Assembly (NCBI GenBank): GCA_035547915.1
Contig: DASZTS010000104.1
Span: 1 to 64,000 of the forward strand
Length of the DNA: 64,000 nt
Reading direction: 5' to 3'
Source: DASSFG01 sp035547915
GTDB lineage: Bacteria > Planctomycetota > Planctomycetia > Pirellulales > JAICIG01
Shown: piece after piece, positions 39,101 to 46,804 of the stretch
How the letters are laid out: every line of letters starts with the position of its first letter
Numbering within the stretch: the first letter of the stretch is position 1
Program-made: the position numbers and the translations under genes
Notes under the pieces: model-generated
Seen by the model: only the letters and a program-made list of their open reading frames with translations
The model's database searches: none
Told to the model about the DNA's origin: nothing

Positions 39101-40233
39101 GTGGCGCCTACCACCGTTGCACCCGCCGGCAGCACATCGGTCACGTTCACGTCGGCGGTGCTCCCCGCGGCCGCGGAGGCATTGGGTACCGTGATCGTAT
39201 AGGTGATCAATTGGCCGGGTGCTACAGCGGCCGGGGCCGCCGGCGAGGTCTGGGCTATGGTGATGCCGCTGATGTCGGCGGGGAAGGCTGTCGTCAGGCT
39301 GGCGCTGCTGGTGCCCGAGGCATTGCCCGATGGAATCGAAACCAGCGCCGTGTTGGTCACCGAACCGGTCGCTTTGGCCGCGTTCGTCGAAGCCGCGACG
39401 ATGGTCACTATATCGGTACTCGACGTGCCGATGCTCGCCACGGTGCCCGTGATCTGACCGGTGGCGTTATCGAACGAGAACTGCGTGCCCGCCGTGTCGG
39501 TGGCGTTTACGAATGTTTCGTTGGGATCGAGCCGGTCGAGAAACGCCACGTTCGTGGCCGCGTTGGCGGCGCTGCTGTTGGTCAACGTCACCGTGTACGT
39601 GATCTGGGCACCGAGGTCGGCCATGCTCGGGCCGGACATGGCGACCGAGACATTCGGGGCGGACGCAGGTACGGCATCGACGGCGGTCGACAGCGTGTTC
39701 GAACTCTTCGGGTTGCCGTCCGTGTTGAATGTTGCGTCTTGCGGACTCCATACACTCGCGGCGTTGTCGAGGGTTGCGCCGGCCGATGTATTCACCAAGG
39801 CCGTGACTGTCAACGTCGCGTTGGCGCCCGGAGCGATGGTCCCCAGATCGGCCGAGATTTCGTGGAACGCCCCGTCGACCTGGATCGAAGAACCGGGGGC
39901 GAGTTGGCTCGCCGTAGCGCCAACGACCGTTTCGCCCAAAGGCAAAACGTCGGAGAGGTTGACGTCGTTGGTAGTCGTCGTGGCTGCCGCCGCGTTGGGC
40001 ACGGTGATCAGATAGGTGATCAGCTCACCGGGTACCACATGGGCCCCGGCCGCCGGAGAAGTCTGCGTGAGGGTGATGCCGCTGATGTCGGCGCTGAGCA
40101 CCGTGCGATCTTCGAGCGATTCGAAGAAGCTCTTTTGCAGGCGCGCTAGCTTCGATGGATGCCGGCGACGGCTCTTGCGAGACGGTTGACGCTGTTGTGC
40201 CGATCGAGATAGGTTGCGCAGCCACGGGTACAT
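36127..40233 (-). CDS. Giant cell-surface protein with DUF11 repeats and DUF4214 domains
   Basis: The 1368-residue protein starts at the ATG giving MYPWLRNLSRSAQQ, preceded by AGGAG; the frame is open further upstream but without a site. The N-terminus is strongly basic and then has FFESLEDRTVLSADISG (37-53), a motif typical of large exported planctomycete proteins. About eight to ten beta-rich DUF11-type repeats follow (VTYTVTISNTGGAAANGAVVTDAVPAG … and similar), as in surface adhesins. Residues ~1109-1280 contain DUF4214-type units: QNLYRELLGREPDASGAAFW, YQLILGRTPDAGGLQYW and LYHDIFGRAADGSGAAFW. It is probably displayed on the cell surface and used in adhesion or matrix structure. Confidence 0.88.
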   Translation of the reverse strand: MYPWLRNLSRSAQQRQPSRKSRRRHPSKLARLQKSFFESLEDRTVLSADISGITLTQTSPAAGAHVVPGELITYLITVPNAAAATTTTNDVNLSDVLPLGETVVGATASQLAPGSSIQVDGAFHEISADLGTIAPGANATLTVTALVNTSAGATLDNAASVWSPQDATFNTDGNPKSSNTLSTAVDAVPASAPNVSVAMSGPSMADLGAQITYTVTLTNSSAANAATNVAFLDRLDPNETFVNATDTAGTQFSFDNATGQITGTVASIGTSSTDIVTIVAASTNAAKATGSVTNTALVSIPSGNASGTSSASLTTAFPADISGITIAQTSPAAPAAVAPGQLITYTITVPNASAAAGSTADVNVTDVLPAGATVVGATAGTLANPIPTNINPGTNTVTADLGTIAPGAQQSLIITALVNAGAGATLDNSATVWSPQDAVFNTSANQKTSNTVSTTVESLPANAANVSVSQTGPAAGAAFDTLTYTVTLTNHSSTGAASNVAFIEQLDPNAMFFSASDTAGTNLTYNSATGQVTGTVANIATSGTDTVTIVVVPNFSAANAGSITNSGFVSIPGGNFGAPASASTTTTVSSPAGPANVALDIGEQADSVKAGGVIEYDTVLINQGANAASNIAFSLRLDPNNQLVSISDPDHTTFTLVNGVVTGTIASIPGMGSDHITIFVIPKPAALAAGTVTDSELIAAPGGNTGSSTDSETTTVEASGAAQANVTVAKSAPQSGTIGTPVTDTITLTNNGSAVSNVALVDLLGANVSNVSATDAAGDTFTFVNGQLAGTIANLPVGATAVTVVYTPTAAGAFDDTALIGVPGGNEGTASATASTNVSATAPANLTISKSGSPSTINVGSTLTYTITISNSGGTAATGAVVSDVMPANLTNVQATDAAGTVTISGNTVIDQLGTVAANTGTETLTITATAAPLPASTTVINSASLNFDGDTTMSNVVTTAIDVLPVSLSISKSGDPATINVGGTVTYTVTISNTGGAAANGAVVTDAVPAGLTNIQATDSAGTITISGNTVTDHLGSVAANDGTETLTITATAAPFSGEMTNVSNTAELTFAGTTTPSDTVVTNIVSTSGTTGIGFLAGMPGDDTPQTFVQNLYRELLGREPDASGAAFWVAYVQQHDNAVGRSQVIAAFMNSQEYADHYITTVYQLILGRTPDAGGLQYWAAKMGAPGTPGQNTGSSDEKAIVAAFFGSDEFYIRSGNTPEGWIDALYHDIFGRAADGSGAAFWAQELTTRGAANRDGIVFDLLTTPEASHDVLDSFYPAVGGSSGTPLSAPGTPAGTGATELAMLTGNGWENLYLEGPYDSSPQGNDVFFSALLGGALWDNVQLQLLETAQYYDNPNQPHTETPF

Positions 40234-40577
40234 GAGAGCTCCTGAGAAAATAGGGGTTATTCGGTCGGTGTCACTGGAAGGACAGACAAGAATCCCGCCA
40301 CGTGAGGGCTCCTCAGCGGTCTTTTGCGTCGCGTCTATTCCGTTTCCGACGCGACGGCCGTCTCTGCACACGGCTGTCCGATTGCCGCGTCCTGTAAAAA
40401 TGGGAGGACTGCGTGGATGTTACCGGCGCGCGTGGCGGTTGGCAAGCTATTTGAGATGGGAAGTTTCGGAAGCCCAAGGTGACCCAACACACGGTGGTCG
40501 AACAGTGGTACTTGTTCTGGCGGGTAGTCTAATGTTGGCTTGCACCGCGTTTCCTACCCGAACCAAGGAGACTTCCC
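40234..40577. other. Divergent intergenic region, no gene seen
   Basis: This 344-bp region lies between the giant surface protein (minus) and the small frameshifted secreted protein (plus) and must hold both promoters. A TCTAAT resembling a -10 box lies near 40528 but has no good -35 partner. No RNA gene or repeat was seen. Confidence 0.4.
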
Positions 40578-40998
40578 ATGCTCAAGACCCGCATGCTACT
40601 CATCGCTTTGCTTGACACTGGGGGCCTTGACCGTCGGCACGGCGATCGCGATCGACAAGGGTGCCGATGCACCCGAACCGAATGCGAGTAGCGAAGAGTT
40701 GCTCGAGGCCGCACGTAGCACGTATGAATTCCACAAAGCGTTGTACGAGAACGGTCGCGGCCCCACTCCAGAGGATCTTTACGTCTGGTCGAAGCGCTGG
40801 ATGGCAGCCGAACGCGACCTTAACCCCGCGGCCGGAGAGGTGGCGACGGCCCTCAAAGCACATGCCGAACGCATGGATCAGCTAGAAGCTTCGACCAGGG
40901 CACGGAATGAAGCCGGTCGGGCACACGGTGGAGACGTTACGGCGGCAAAATACTATTCAACCGAAGCGAAATTGATGCTGGCACGAACGGGAGATTAG
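40578..40998 (+). pseudogene. Small secreted planctomycete protein, frameshifted in its signal peptide
   Basis: AAGGAG at 40565-40570 precedes ATG 40578, which starts a signal peptide MLKTRMLLIA. After the TTT at 40607-40609 that frame reads LLDTGGLDRRHG and stops soon. One base further the frame gives CLTLGALTVGTAIAIDKG, and continues to 40998. Removing one T restores a perfect signal peptide and a ~139-residue protein. Its body (ARSTYEFHKALYENG, DLYVWSKRWMAAERDL, AHAERMDQLE, DVTAAKYYSTEAKLMLA) belongs to a common planctomycete family of small exported helical proteins of unknown function. The shift could be a real mutation or a sequencing error. Confidence 0.7.
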
Positions 40999-41363
40999 CC
41001 GGCGTGCGCACGAGCTTGTGTGGGAGCAAATGACGCAGCATCGCGCGCCCGGTCGACCGGCAACCATCGGAAATTCTTCGCTACGCTAATAGAGCCACCG
41101 ACAAGACCGCATCGGACTGCCAAGAAACGCGTTTCGCGGCCGATTTTTCGTTTCGCCTGGGCACGGGTGTCCTGATTCCCGGTACGGAACGGCGTCCGAC
41201 GTGTTCCTGCCGCTCCTCCGCCGAGGCGTTTGTAGCGGCGCACTGTAGCCCGTCGCCATCAGCCATTTCATCGCGCTGCATCCCGTTCGAGCAATCGAGC
41301 ACGCAAAGTTGCTCCGGGCAGCGGCGTGACCTAGAGTTGAAAATCGGGCGCTAGGGCGGAACG
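40999..41363. other. Intergenic region, no gene seen
   Basis: This 365-bp gap lies before the small receiver-like gene. It contains a 12-bp perfect palindrome GAAACGCGTTTC at 41124-41135, a possible operator. Short open frames on the minus strand have no ribosome-binding site or recognisable domain. Confidence 0.4.
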
Positions 41364-41654
41364 ATGAAGATACTCGTGGTATACGGCGACAGGGAGGCCG
41401 CCGATGCCCTAGCCGAAACTCTTCGGCTGAACCACCACGCCGTCCGCACCTGCTACACCGATAACCAGTCGTTGGAAGTCGCGCGTGACTTCCGACCGCA
41501 TGTCATTCTGCTGTGCCGGGTGGGGTTCGATGCCGAGACGGTCAGGCAATTGCGCAAAGCAACTCCTGTCATCACGATCGGGGCGCAAGGCGACGTCTCG
41601 GAACCCGTCGACATGCTCCATCTGATGCAGTTGATCCGGCAAGCGCTCGCCTGA
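41364..41654 (+). CDS. Stand-alone receiver-like domain lacking the phospho-aspartate
   Basis: The 96-residue protein starts at ATG after GGGCGGA. It has the alternating strand/helix pattern of a CheY-type receiver: MKILVVYGDREAADALAETL, HAVRTCYTD, PHVILLCRVGFDAETVRQLR, TPVITIGAQG. In active receivers the third strand ends with aspartate; here it is Cys51. The conserved lysine of the KP motif is replaced by glutamate (E80-P81). It therefore cannot be phosphorylated in the normal way and may act as a phosphorylation-independent binding module. At 96 residues it is shorter than the usual ~120. Confidence 0.75.
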   Translation: MKILVVYGDREAADALAETLRLNHHAVRTCYTDNQSLEVARDFRPHVILLCRVGFDAETVRQLRKATPVITIGAQGDVSEPVDMLHLMQLIRQALA

Positions 41655-41761
41655 TTCCACCGAACGAGCGGTTACCAGCAGGTCGCCGACCCCGGGGCCA
41701 AAGTCTGCCGCTCAGCGATCGGGGGATATCAGCTCACGCGTCTTTACGAGCCAATCGCGAT

Positions 41762-43228
41762 TTACGGCCCGTAGGCACTCTTCTTCGTCGCCGGCGTCGC
41801 AGGCGTGTCGCTCTTGATGCCGCCTAAACCCCGGCTGCCGAGCGGACGGCGAGGTCGGAAGCCGCTCATCACGCTACCGGTGGGCGACGGCTGTCGGCCA
41901 CCATCGGGTTGATCGGCCGGCACGTCGTTGGCGTTGCCGCGCCGGCCGAAACGGATCGTCTGCTTCTGATTCTTCCAACCAACCTGGTCGAGGAATTTCG
42001 AGACGCTTAGCAAACGCACACCCATCTTCTGCGCGTCGCCTCGTAGCTTGGTATAAGCCTTTTCCGCGACGTCATCGGGCGGGTCGCCGTAGATCAGGTA
42101 CCGCGTGTGCAGGTTCAACTCGCCCTTTTGCTTGCCGTCGGGCAGATCCTCGGCGTCGATCGTTCCACCGTTCAGGCGAATCAGGTCGCGCACCATGTCG
42201 CGGTCATCCTGGCCATCGTTGTCGAGGTCCATTTTGCCGATGATGCCGAAGCTCTCGGCCCGCCCCGGATGCCAGAGCGGGGTGTAGATCTTGTCGCCCT
42301 CGACGAGCGGATCGATCAACCGGTCTTCGATGATGCGGGCCTCGGCGAAGTGCGGACCCAGAATCTCCGTCACCTCGATGCGACCCTTGGTCTTCTGATC
42401 GTCTCCCACGTTTTCGTCGCCCGACACGACACTGAACAGCGTCTGCCGTTTCAGGCCGTCGGACGAGCCGACGTTGACGTAGGCGCTGCGCGAGCGCTGG
42501 TCGACCCATACAATCTTGCCGTCCGGCACCTCGAAGCCGCTCGTGGGATCGAGCTCTTCGTTCTTTTGGTTCAGGAATGTGTTATAGGACGCGAGCTTCT
42601 TGTTCTCGGCTGCCAGCTCAGTCTCGGTCTTCTTGCTCTTCTCCGCCAACTCGGTCATGGAGTCGTTCTTTTCTTTGAGCTGCCGCGCCAAGTCGGCCTG
42701 TTCTTCTTGCATTCGTTTGCGATCGGCATCGAACTCCTTCTTGGCACTAGCCAGGTCGGCCTCTGCCTTGCGGGCATTTTCTTCGGCCGCGGCTACCTGT
42801 TCCTGCTTGGCCTTCTCGACCTTCTCGCGGTCGTCCTTCACCTGTTGGATCGTGTCGCGGGCCGCCACCAACTCGGCCGTCCGCTCGGTCAGCGTATTGG
42901 CCAGGAACTCCAGGGCCGGGTGATAGAACTGGCTCTCCGCGGGGGCGGTGGTGGCGAATTTCTTCATGTCGTCGGCCAGGATCGTCTTCACTTCGTCGAC
43001 CTTGGTGTTCTCACCCACGCCGATGACCTTCTTCAGCGCCTCGGCATCGGTGACGGCTTCGCGCATTTGCTGAGCCGCCTTCGTGGCATCTGCTTGATCC
43101 TTGCGGCTGCGCTCATCGGCCTCCTGATATTCGCGGAAGAACATGAACGTCGTGACGCTCAGCAAGATCGTAAGCATCACGAAGATGATGAGTGCGATCT
43201 GCAAGCCTTGATTTTCGCCACTGGCCAT
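41762..43228 (-). CDS. Membrane-anchored coiled-coil protein of unknown function
   Basis: The 488-residue protein starts at ATG with a good AGGAG site. A membrane segment (LQIALIIFVMLTILLSVTTF) lies at ~9-28. A long charged coiled coil follows to about residue 230 (EKVEKAKQEQVAAAEENARK and similar). The next ~190 residues form a globular beta-rich domain (VPDGKIVWVDQRSRSAYVNVG, GRIEVTEILGPHFAEARI, DPLVEGDKIYTPLWHPG). The C-terminal ~70 residues are proline/arginine-rich and disordered. With one N-terminal anchor the bulk may lie on either side of the membrane. I recall similar proteins only as uncharacterised planctomycete proteins. It resembles MreC or trimeric envelope proteins in layout, but that is speculation. 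Confidence 0.8.
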   Translation of the reverse strand: MASGENQGLQIALIIFVMLTILLSVTTFMFFREYQEADERSRKDQADATKAAQQMREAVTDAEALKKVIGVGENTKVDEVKTILADDMKKFATTAPAESQFYHPALEFLANTLTERTAELVAARDTIQQVKDDREKVEKAKQEQVAAAEENARKAEADLASAKKEFDADRKRMQEEQADLARQLKEKNDSMTELAEKSKKTETELAAENKKLASYNTFLNQKNEELDPTSGFEVPDGKIVWVDQRSRSAYVNVGSSDGLKRQTLFSVVSGDENVGDDQKTKGRIEVTEILGPHFAEARIIEDRLIDPLVEGDKIYTPLWHPGRAESFGIIGKMDLDNDGQDDRDMVRDLIRLNGGTIDAEDLPDGKQKGELNLHTRYLIYGDPPDDVAEKAYTKLRGDAQKMGVRLLSVSKFLDQVGWKNQKQTIRFGRRGNANDVPADQPDGGRQPSPTGSVMSGFRPRRPLGSRGLGGIKSDTPATPATKKSAYGP

Positions 43229-43656
43229 AGGTCAACTCCTGGCGTACTGCTGAAATCGGCGAGCGCTGCCTAATGGGCCCGCGCCGCTCGACGGCTGAGC
43301 GTCCCCAGCCGCGCCTCGTCCTCGGCCGACGCGCTCCGCCGCCGGTGAAAAGTGCTTGAATTCGGACCCGCTCCGCGGTTCCCCAGACGGATCTTGGAAA
43401 TGCACGGCTCCAGCGCTTGAATGGAGCCCGAGAGGCTGGCCAAGAACTGCTCCGGCGACCTCTCCCAGGCCCATCCGAGTGCCGGTTTCGCGATCTCGAT
43501 GGACTCGCACGCTGGCCGGTTTTCGAATAGACCCTACAAAGAAGTCTAAACAGGCCGGCTGCGCGTGTCAAACTTTAGAGGCTTGACAAAGCAACGCCAC
43601 GGCGATTCGGGAAAAGCGAGATACGCCGATCGTCTTGCGGGTCTAACTACTCGCTT
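43229..43656. other. Intergenic region containing a promoter candidate
   Basis: This 428-bp gap lies between two minus-strand genes. It contains the promoter candidate at 43543-43571, giving the coiled-coil gene a leader of about 310 nt if used. No hairpin, RNA gene or convincing coding frame was seen in the leader. Confidence 0.4.
43543..43571 (-). promoter_or_regulatory. Possible sigma-70-type promoter for the coiled-coil membrane protein gene
   Basis: Read on the minus strand, a perfect TTGACA (43571-43566) and TAGACT (43548-43543; four of six consensus bases) are separated by exactly 17 bp. It points towards the gene starting at 43228. The assignment is by pattern only. Confidence 0.35.
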
Positions 43657-44940
43657 TTAGGCGGCCCGACTGCGGGCGGTGGTGCCGCCATATAGGTGCT
43701 GTACGACCCGCTCGGCATGGAAGAGCAGCCATTCGGGCCGCGTGTAGACGGCATGTCCGGCCAGGTGTTCGGCCGGACGTCCCGGCTCTGCGCCGTAGTC
43801 GACCAGCAAAGTCGTGCCGCAATCGGGTACGCGCGCCCCCGTTTCGAGTCGACTGGACAGTTCGTCGGCCTCCTGGTGTGGCTCGAATAACCGTCCTAGG
43901 CGGCGGTTGGCCAACCACGATCGCCAGACCAGCGGCGCGGGCGCCGTATCGGTGCCGGCGATGGCCACCTGCTGTAGGTAGTCGCCGCCGGTGCCGTGCA
44001 GGACGTCGTCCATCCGTGCCGGGAACCGCGCCAGATGGGCCGGGCCGTTGTCGGCCGGCCGGTGGTGGATAAAGTGCAGCAGCTTGTCTCCCGGGCGGAG
44101 CTTCCAGCCGTAACGCAGCGGCGTGCCGAAAGTCACCCAATCGCAGGGACGCTCGTTCAGCCGGCCGCGCTCGGTCACCAGTAACTGCCGCACGCGGCGC
44201 CATACCGGAATGTCGACCAACCGCGCCATCGGCCAGCGATAGTAGACGCTGGCGGCGGCGAAGAACTGTTCCAGCGCCGCGGCGTCGGCGGATAAGAGCT
44301 GACTCATCAGGGCAAACACATTCCCGGCGTGGCCATGTCCCCAGAACAATACCCGCTCGCCGGCGTCCAGCGGCAAGGCCGCCAATTCGTCGATCATCCG
44401 TATGGCCGCATCGGCCCGACCCAGGTGGTGGTTCTCGCTCGACCACGACGCCAGTCGCACATCGACATAACCGGCGCGCCGGCCGATGCTCGCTTCGGAA
44501 TCTGCCTCGAAGGTCCGCGGCGCGGCCGACGAGTTGATACCCATCTCGAAAGCCGTGGCGAAGGCCGGGGTGTAACTACCGGCGTCTGGTGCTTCGGCGT
44601 CGATCAGTTGCGATGCAAGGCGGCCGATGGCGCCGCTCGCCGTGCGGCAACGGCGGGCAAGGGCCGTTAGGATGCTCAAGGAGTCGAGCGCGGCGAACGA
44701 GCTATGCACCAGGTTGATGACGCCGGTGTGAGCCCCCGCGAGCGCTTCCCCCACTTCTTGCATCCGCCGCCGGAATTCGACCGAGCCGACTCTCGGTCCG
44801 CCGCGCGGCCGCATGAAGTAATGCGGCGTGCAAGGAGGCGCGGCCGTGTATGATTGGTGGCGAAATGGGGTAGCATGCACCGGGCCGTGCGACCCGCTCA
44901 GGACGTTGGCAGGAACCGTTGCCGCCGAGGAACGCTTCAT
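43657..44940 (-). CDS. Alpha/beta-hydrolase-like protein of unknown function
   Basis: The 427-residue protein starts at ATG with an excellent AAAGGAG. There is no signal peptide or membrane segment. The middle has a hydrolase-like strand-turn-helix, ERVLFWGHGHAGNVFALMSQLL, in which GHGHAG takes the place of the GxSxG nucleophile elbow; the nucleophile serine is replaced by glycine. Near the end CGTTLLVDYGAEPGRPAEHLAGHAVYTRPEWL could supply an acid and histidine. Conserved-looking parts include HTGVINLVHSSFAALDSL and DKLLHFIHHRPADNGPAHL. It may be a catalytically altered hydrolase or have an unrelated fold. It is divergent from the NUDIX gene, sharing an 84-bp promoter region. Confidence 0.75.
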   Translation of the reverse strand: MKRSSAATVPANVLSGSHGPVHATPFRHQSYTAAPPCTPHYFMRPRGGPRVGSVEFRRRMQEVGEALAGAHTGVINLVHSSFAALDSLSILTALARRCRTASGAIGRLASQLIDAEAPDAGSYTPAFATAFEMGINSSAAPRTFEADSEASIGRRAGYVDVRLASWSSENHHLGRADAAIRMIDELAALPLDAGERVLFWGHGHAGNVFALMSQLLSADAAALEQFFAAASVYYRWPMARLVDIPVWRRVRQLLVTERGRLNERPCDWVTFGTPLRYGWKLRPGDKLLHFIHHRPADNGPAHLARFPARMDDVLHGTGGDYLQQVAIAGTDTAPAPLVWRSWLANRRLGRLFEPHQEADELSSRLETGARVPDCGTTLLVDYGAEPGRPAEHLAGHAVYTRPEWLLFHAERVVQHLYGGTTARSRAA

Positions 44941-45024
44941 GGCAGACTCCTTTCCGACAGAGAAGATCGGCCGACATTGCCGCCGCGCGTGAGATTTTTA
45001 AAGGCGGGTAATTTACGCCGTAAG

Positions 45025-45618
45025 ATGGATGTGAAGAGCGAAACTGGAGAATTCAAACGCATGCACAATCCATCGAGCGACCTCGGGTCGCGACGCGTCG
45101 TGGCCGAGGGCAAACATCTGCGGCTCATCCAGCAAGGACACTGGGAATACGCCGAGCGAACCAAGGCAAAGTGGGCAGTCGTCCTGGTGGCCGTCACGCC
45201 AGATCGACGGCTGTTGCTGACCGAGCAATTCCGCATTCCCGTCGGCAAGCCGGTGATCGAGCTGCCTGCCGGTTTGGTGGGCGATGTTACGGGGCTGGAG
45301 GACGAGGAATTCGAGGCCGCGGCCCAGCGAGAACTGCTCGAAGAGACGGGCTACGCGGCCGGCGGCTGGCGGAGGGTCGCCTCGGGACCGCCTACCGCTG
45401 GTTTGGCCTCGGAACTGGTGGTCTTCATGGTGGCGAGCGACGTGGAGCGCGTGGCCGACGGCGGTGGCGACGAATCGGAACAGATCGAGGTCCATGCCGT
45501 GCCGCTCGATCAGATTCACGCCTGGTTCGCGAAGCAGCTCGAGCGCGACGTGCTGATCGACCCCAAGGTTTATGCCGGGCTTTACTTCGTCTCGTTCCCA
45601 AGTGCGGCCGATAGCTAA
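45025..45618 (+). CDS. NUDIX hydrolase (ADP-ribose pyrophosphatase-like)
   Basis: The 197-residue protein is started at ATG 45025; ATG 45061, with GGAG upstream, is also plausible. The NUDIX box spans residues ~83-110: GLVGDVTGLED…AAQRELLEETGY, with the metal-binding R-E-x-x-E-E residues at 102-107. The preceding LTEQFRIPVGKPVIELPAG is typical of ADP-sugar pyrophosphatases (NudF/NUDT5-like): TEQFR…VIELPAG. It should hydrolyse ADP-ribose or related nucleoside diphosphate sugars to AMP and a sugar phosphate, clearing a reactive metabolite in the cytoplasm. The length fits the family. It is probably a single-gene transcript. Confidence 0.88.
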   Translation: MDVKSETGEFKRMHNPSSDLGSRRVVAEGKHLRLIQQGHWEYAERTKAKWAVVLVAVTPDRRLLLTEQFRIPVGKPVIELPAGLVGDVTGLEDEEFEAAAQRELLEETGYAAGGWRRVASGPPTAGLASELVVFMVASDVERVADGGGDESEQIEVHAVPLDQIHAWFAKQLERDVLIDPKVYAGLYFVSFPSAADS

Positions 45619-45756
45619 GCGCCCCATTCGCATGTCGGCGAGCACTTTGCGGCCCGCCACGGTCGGCGAGGGCGCGGTAGCAAAAAACTTGACGGTCGTC
45701 GGCCGCGTCGGTCTATTGACCGGATACAAAAAGGCTTCTTTCGTAAGGGTGAGCGG

Positions 45757-46674
45757 ATGCCATCCGTTCTTGTCGTCGACGATTCTCCAGTCGATCGCCG
45801 GTTGGCGACTCGGTTGCTCAGCAAGGGCACCACACTCACCGTCGACACGGCCGACAACGGCTTGGCGGCGCTCGAGTCGCTCAAGCGTTGCCAGCCCGAT
45901 TTGGTCGTGACCGACCTACAGATGCCCGAATTGGACGGCCTGGGGCTCATCCGGCGCATTCGCGCGCAGCACCCACACGTGCCGGTCGTGTTGATGACGG
46001 CCCATGGCAGCGAGGATCTGGCGGTCGAGGCGCTCGAAGCGGGGGCTGCCAGCTATGTGCCGAAATCGGTTCTGCCCGACAAACTGCTCGACACGGTCGA
46101 GCAGGTGCTGTCTATCTCGCGCGCCGACCGCAACTTCGACCGGCTCGCTCAGTGTCTCTCCCGGGCCGAATTCTCGCTCGTGCTGGAAAACGATCCATCG
46201 CTGATCGATCCGCTCGTCGACGGCGTCCAGCGGCTCGTCGACAAGGTGCAGCTCTGCGACACGACGGGCCGCGTGCGAGTGGGCATCGCCTTGGAAGAAT
46301 CGCTGCTGAACGCCCTCTACCGCGGCAACCTGGAACTGAGCTTCGAGCAGATGCAGGAGGACCGCGCCAATCTGTTGCAAGGACTGAGCATGGGGCTGGC
46401 CGAGCAACGTCGCAGCGAACCGCCGTTCTGCGACCGGAAGATTTTTGTGAAGATCGATGTGTCGTCCGAGGAACTGAAGATACTCGTACGCGACGAGGGC
46501 CCTGGATTTGACGTCGCTCCGGTGGCCGATTCGGACGACCCGGTGGCGTTGGGCCGCGAAGGCGGGCGGGGGCTCGTGTTGATGCGCACCTTCATGGATG
46601 AAGTGACCTACAACGACACCGGCAACGAAGTATTGATGATCAAACGCAAAGAGCCTGTCGGCGCCCTCAAGTAG
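45757..46674 (+). CDS. Response regulator with HATPase_c (anti-sigma kinase-like) output domain
   Basis: The 305-residue protein starts at ATG after AAGGGTGAGCGG. The receiver domain (1-~120) is complete: VLVVDDS acidic pocket, phosphoacceptor Asp53 in TDLQMPELDG, Thr81 and Lys103. The C-terminal half is a GHKL ATPase like RsbW/SpoIIAB: N-box EESLLNALYRGN, G1 VRDEGPGFD, G2 GRGLVLMRTFMDEV. No histidine phosphoacceptor helix is present, so it is not a histidine kinase. The architecture suggests that phosphorylation of the receiver controls a serine-kinase or sigma-factor-binding activity, as in partner-switching stress responses. Its partner anti-sigma antagonist is not encoded nearby. Confidence 0.9.
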   Translation: MPSVLVVDDSPVDRRLATRLLSKGTTLTVDTADNGLAALESLKRCQPDLVVTDLQMPELDGLGLIRRIRAQHPHVPVVLMTAHGSEDLAVEALEAGAASYVPKSVLPDKLLDTVEQVLSISRADRNFDRLAQCLSRAEFSLVLENDPSLIDPLVDGVQRLVDKVQLCDTTGRVRVGIALEESLLNALYRGNLELSFEQMQEDRANLLQGLSMGLAEQRRSEPPFCDRKIFVKIDVSSEELKILVRDEGPGFDVAPVADSDDPVALGREGGRGLVLMRTFMDEVTYNDTGNEVLMIKRKEPVGALK

Positions 46675-46804
46675 GTCGAGTACGCGGCGGAGCAGTTTCG
46701 CATTACGGCGCCGTCGCCGATGTAGCGTTGGCCGCAGGCGTCGATTGCTGCTTCGCGGAGAAATCAAACGGCCGAGCGCAGTCGATCCGCGGTACGATAG
46801 GGCG

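Noticed and set aside
41081..41302. A 73-codon minus-strand frame in the gap before the receiver-like gene
   Set aside because: No ribosome-binding site, no domain, and several overlapping frames of similar quality.
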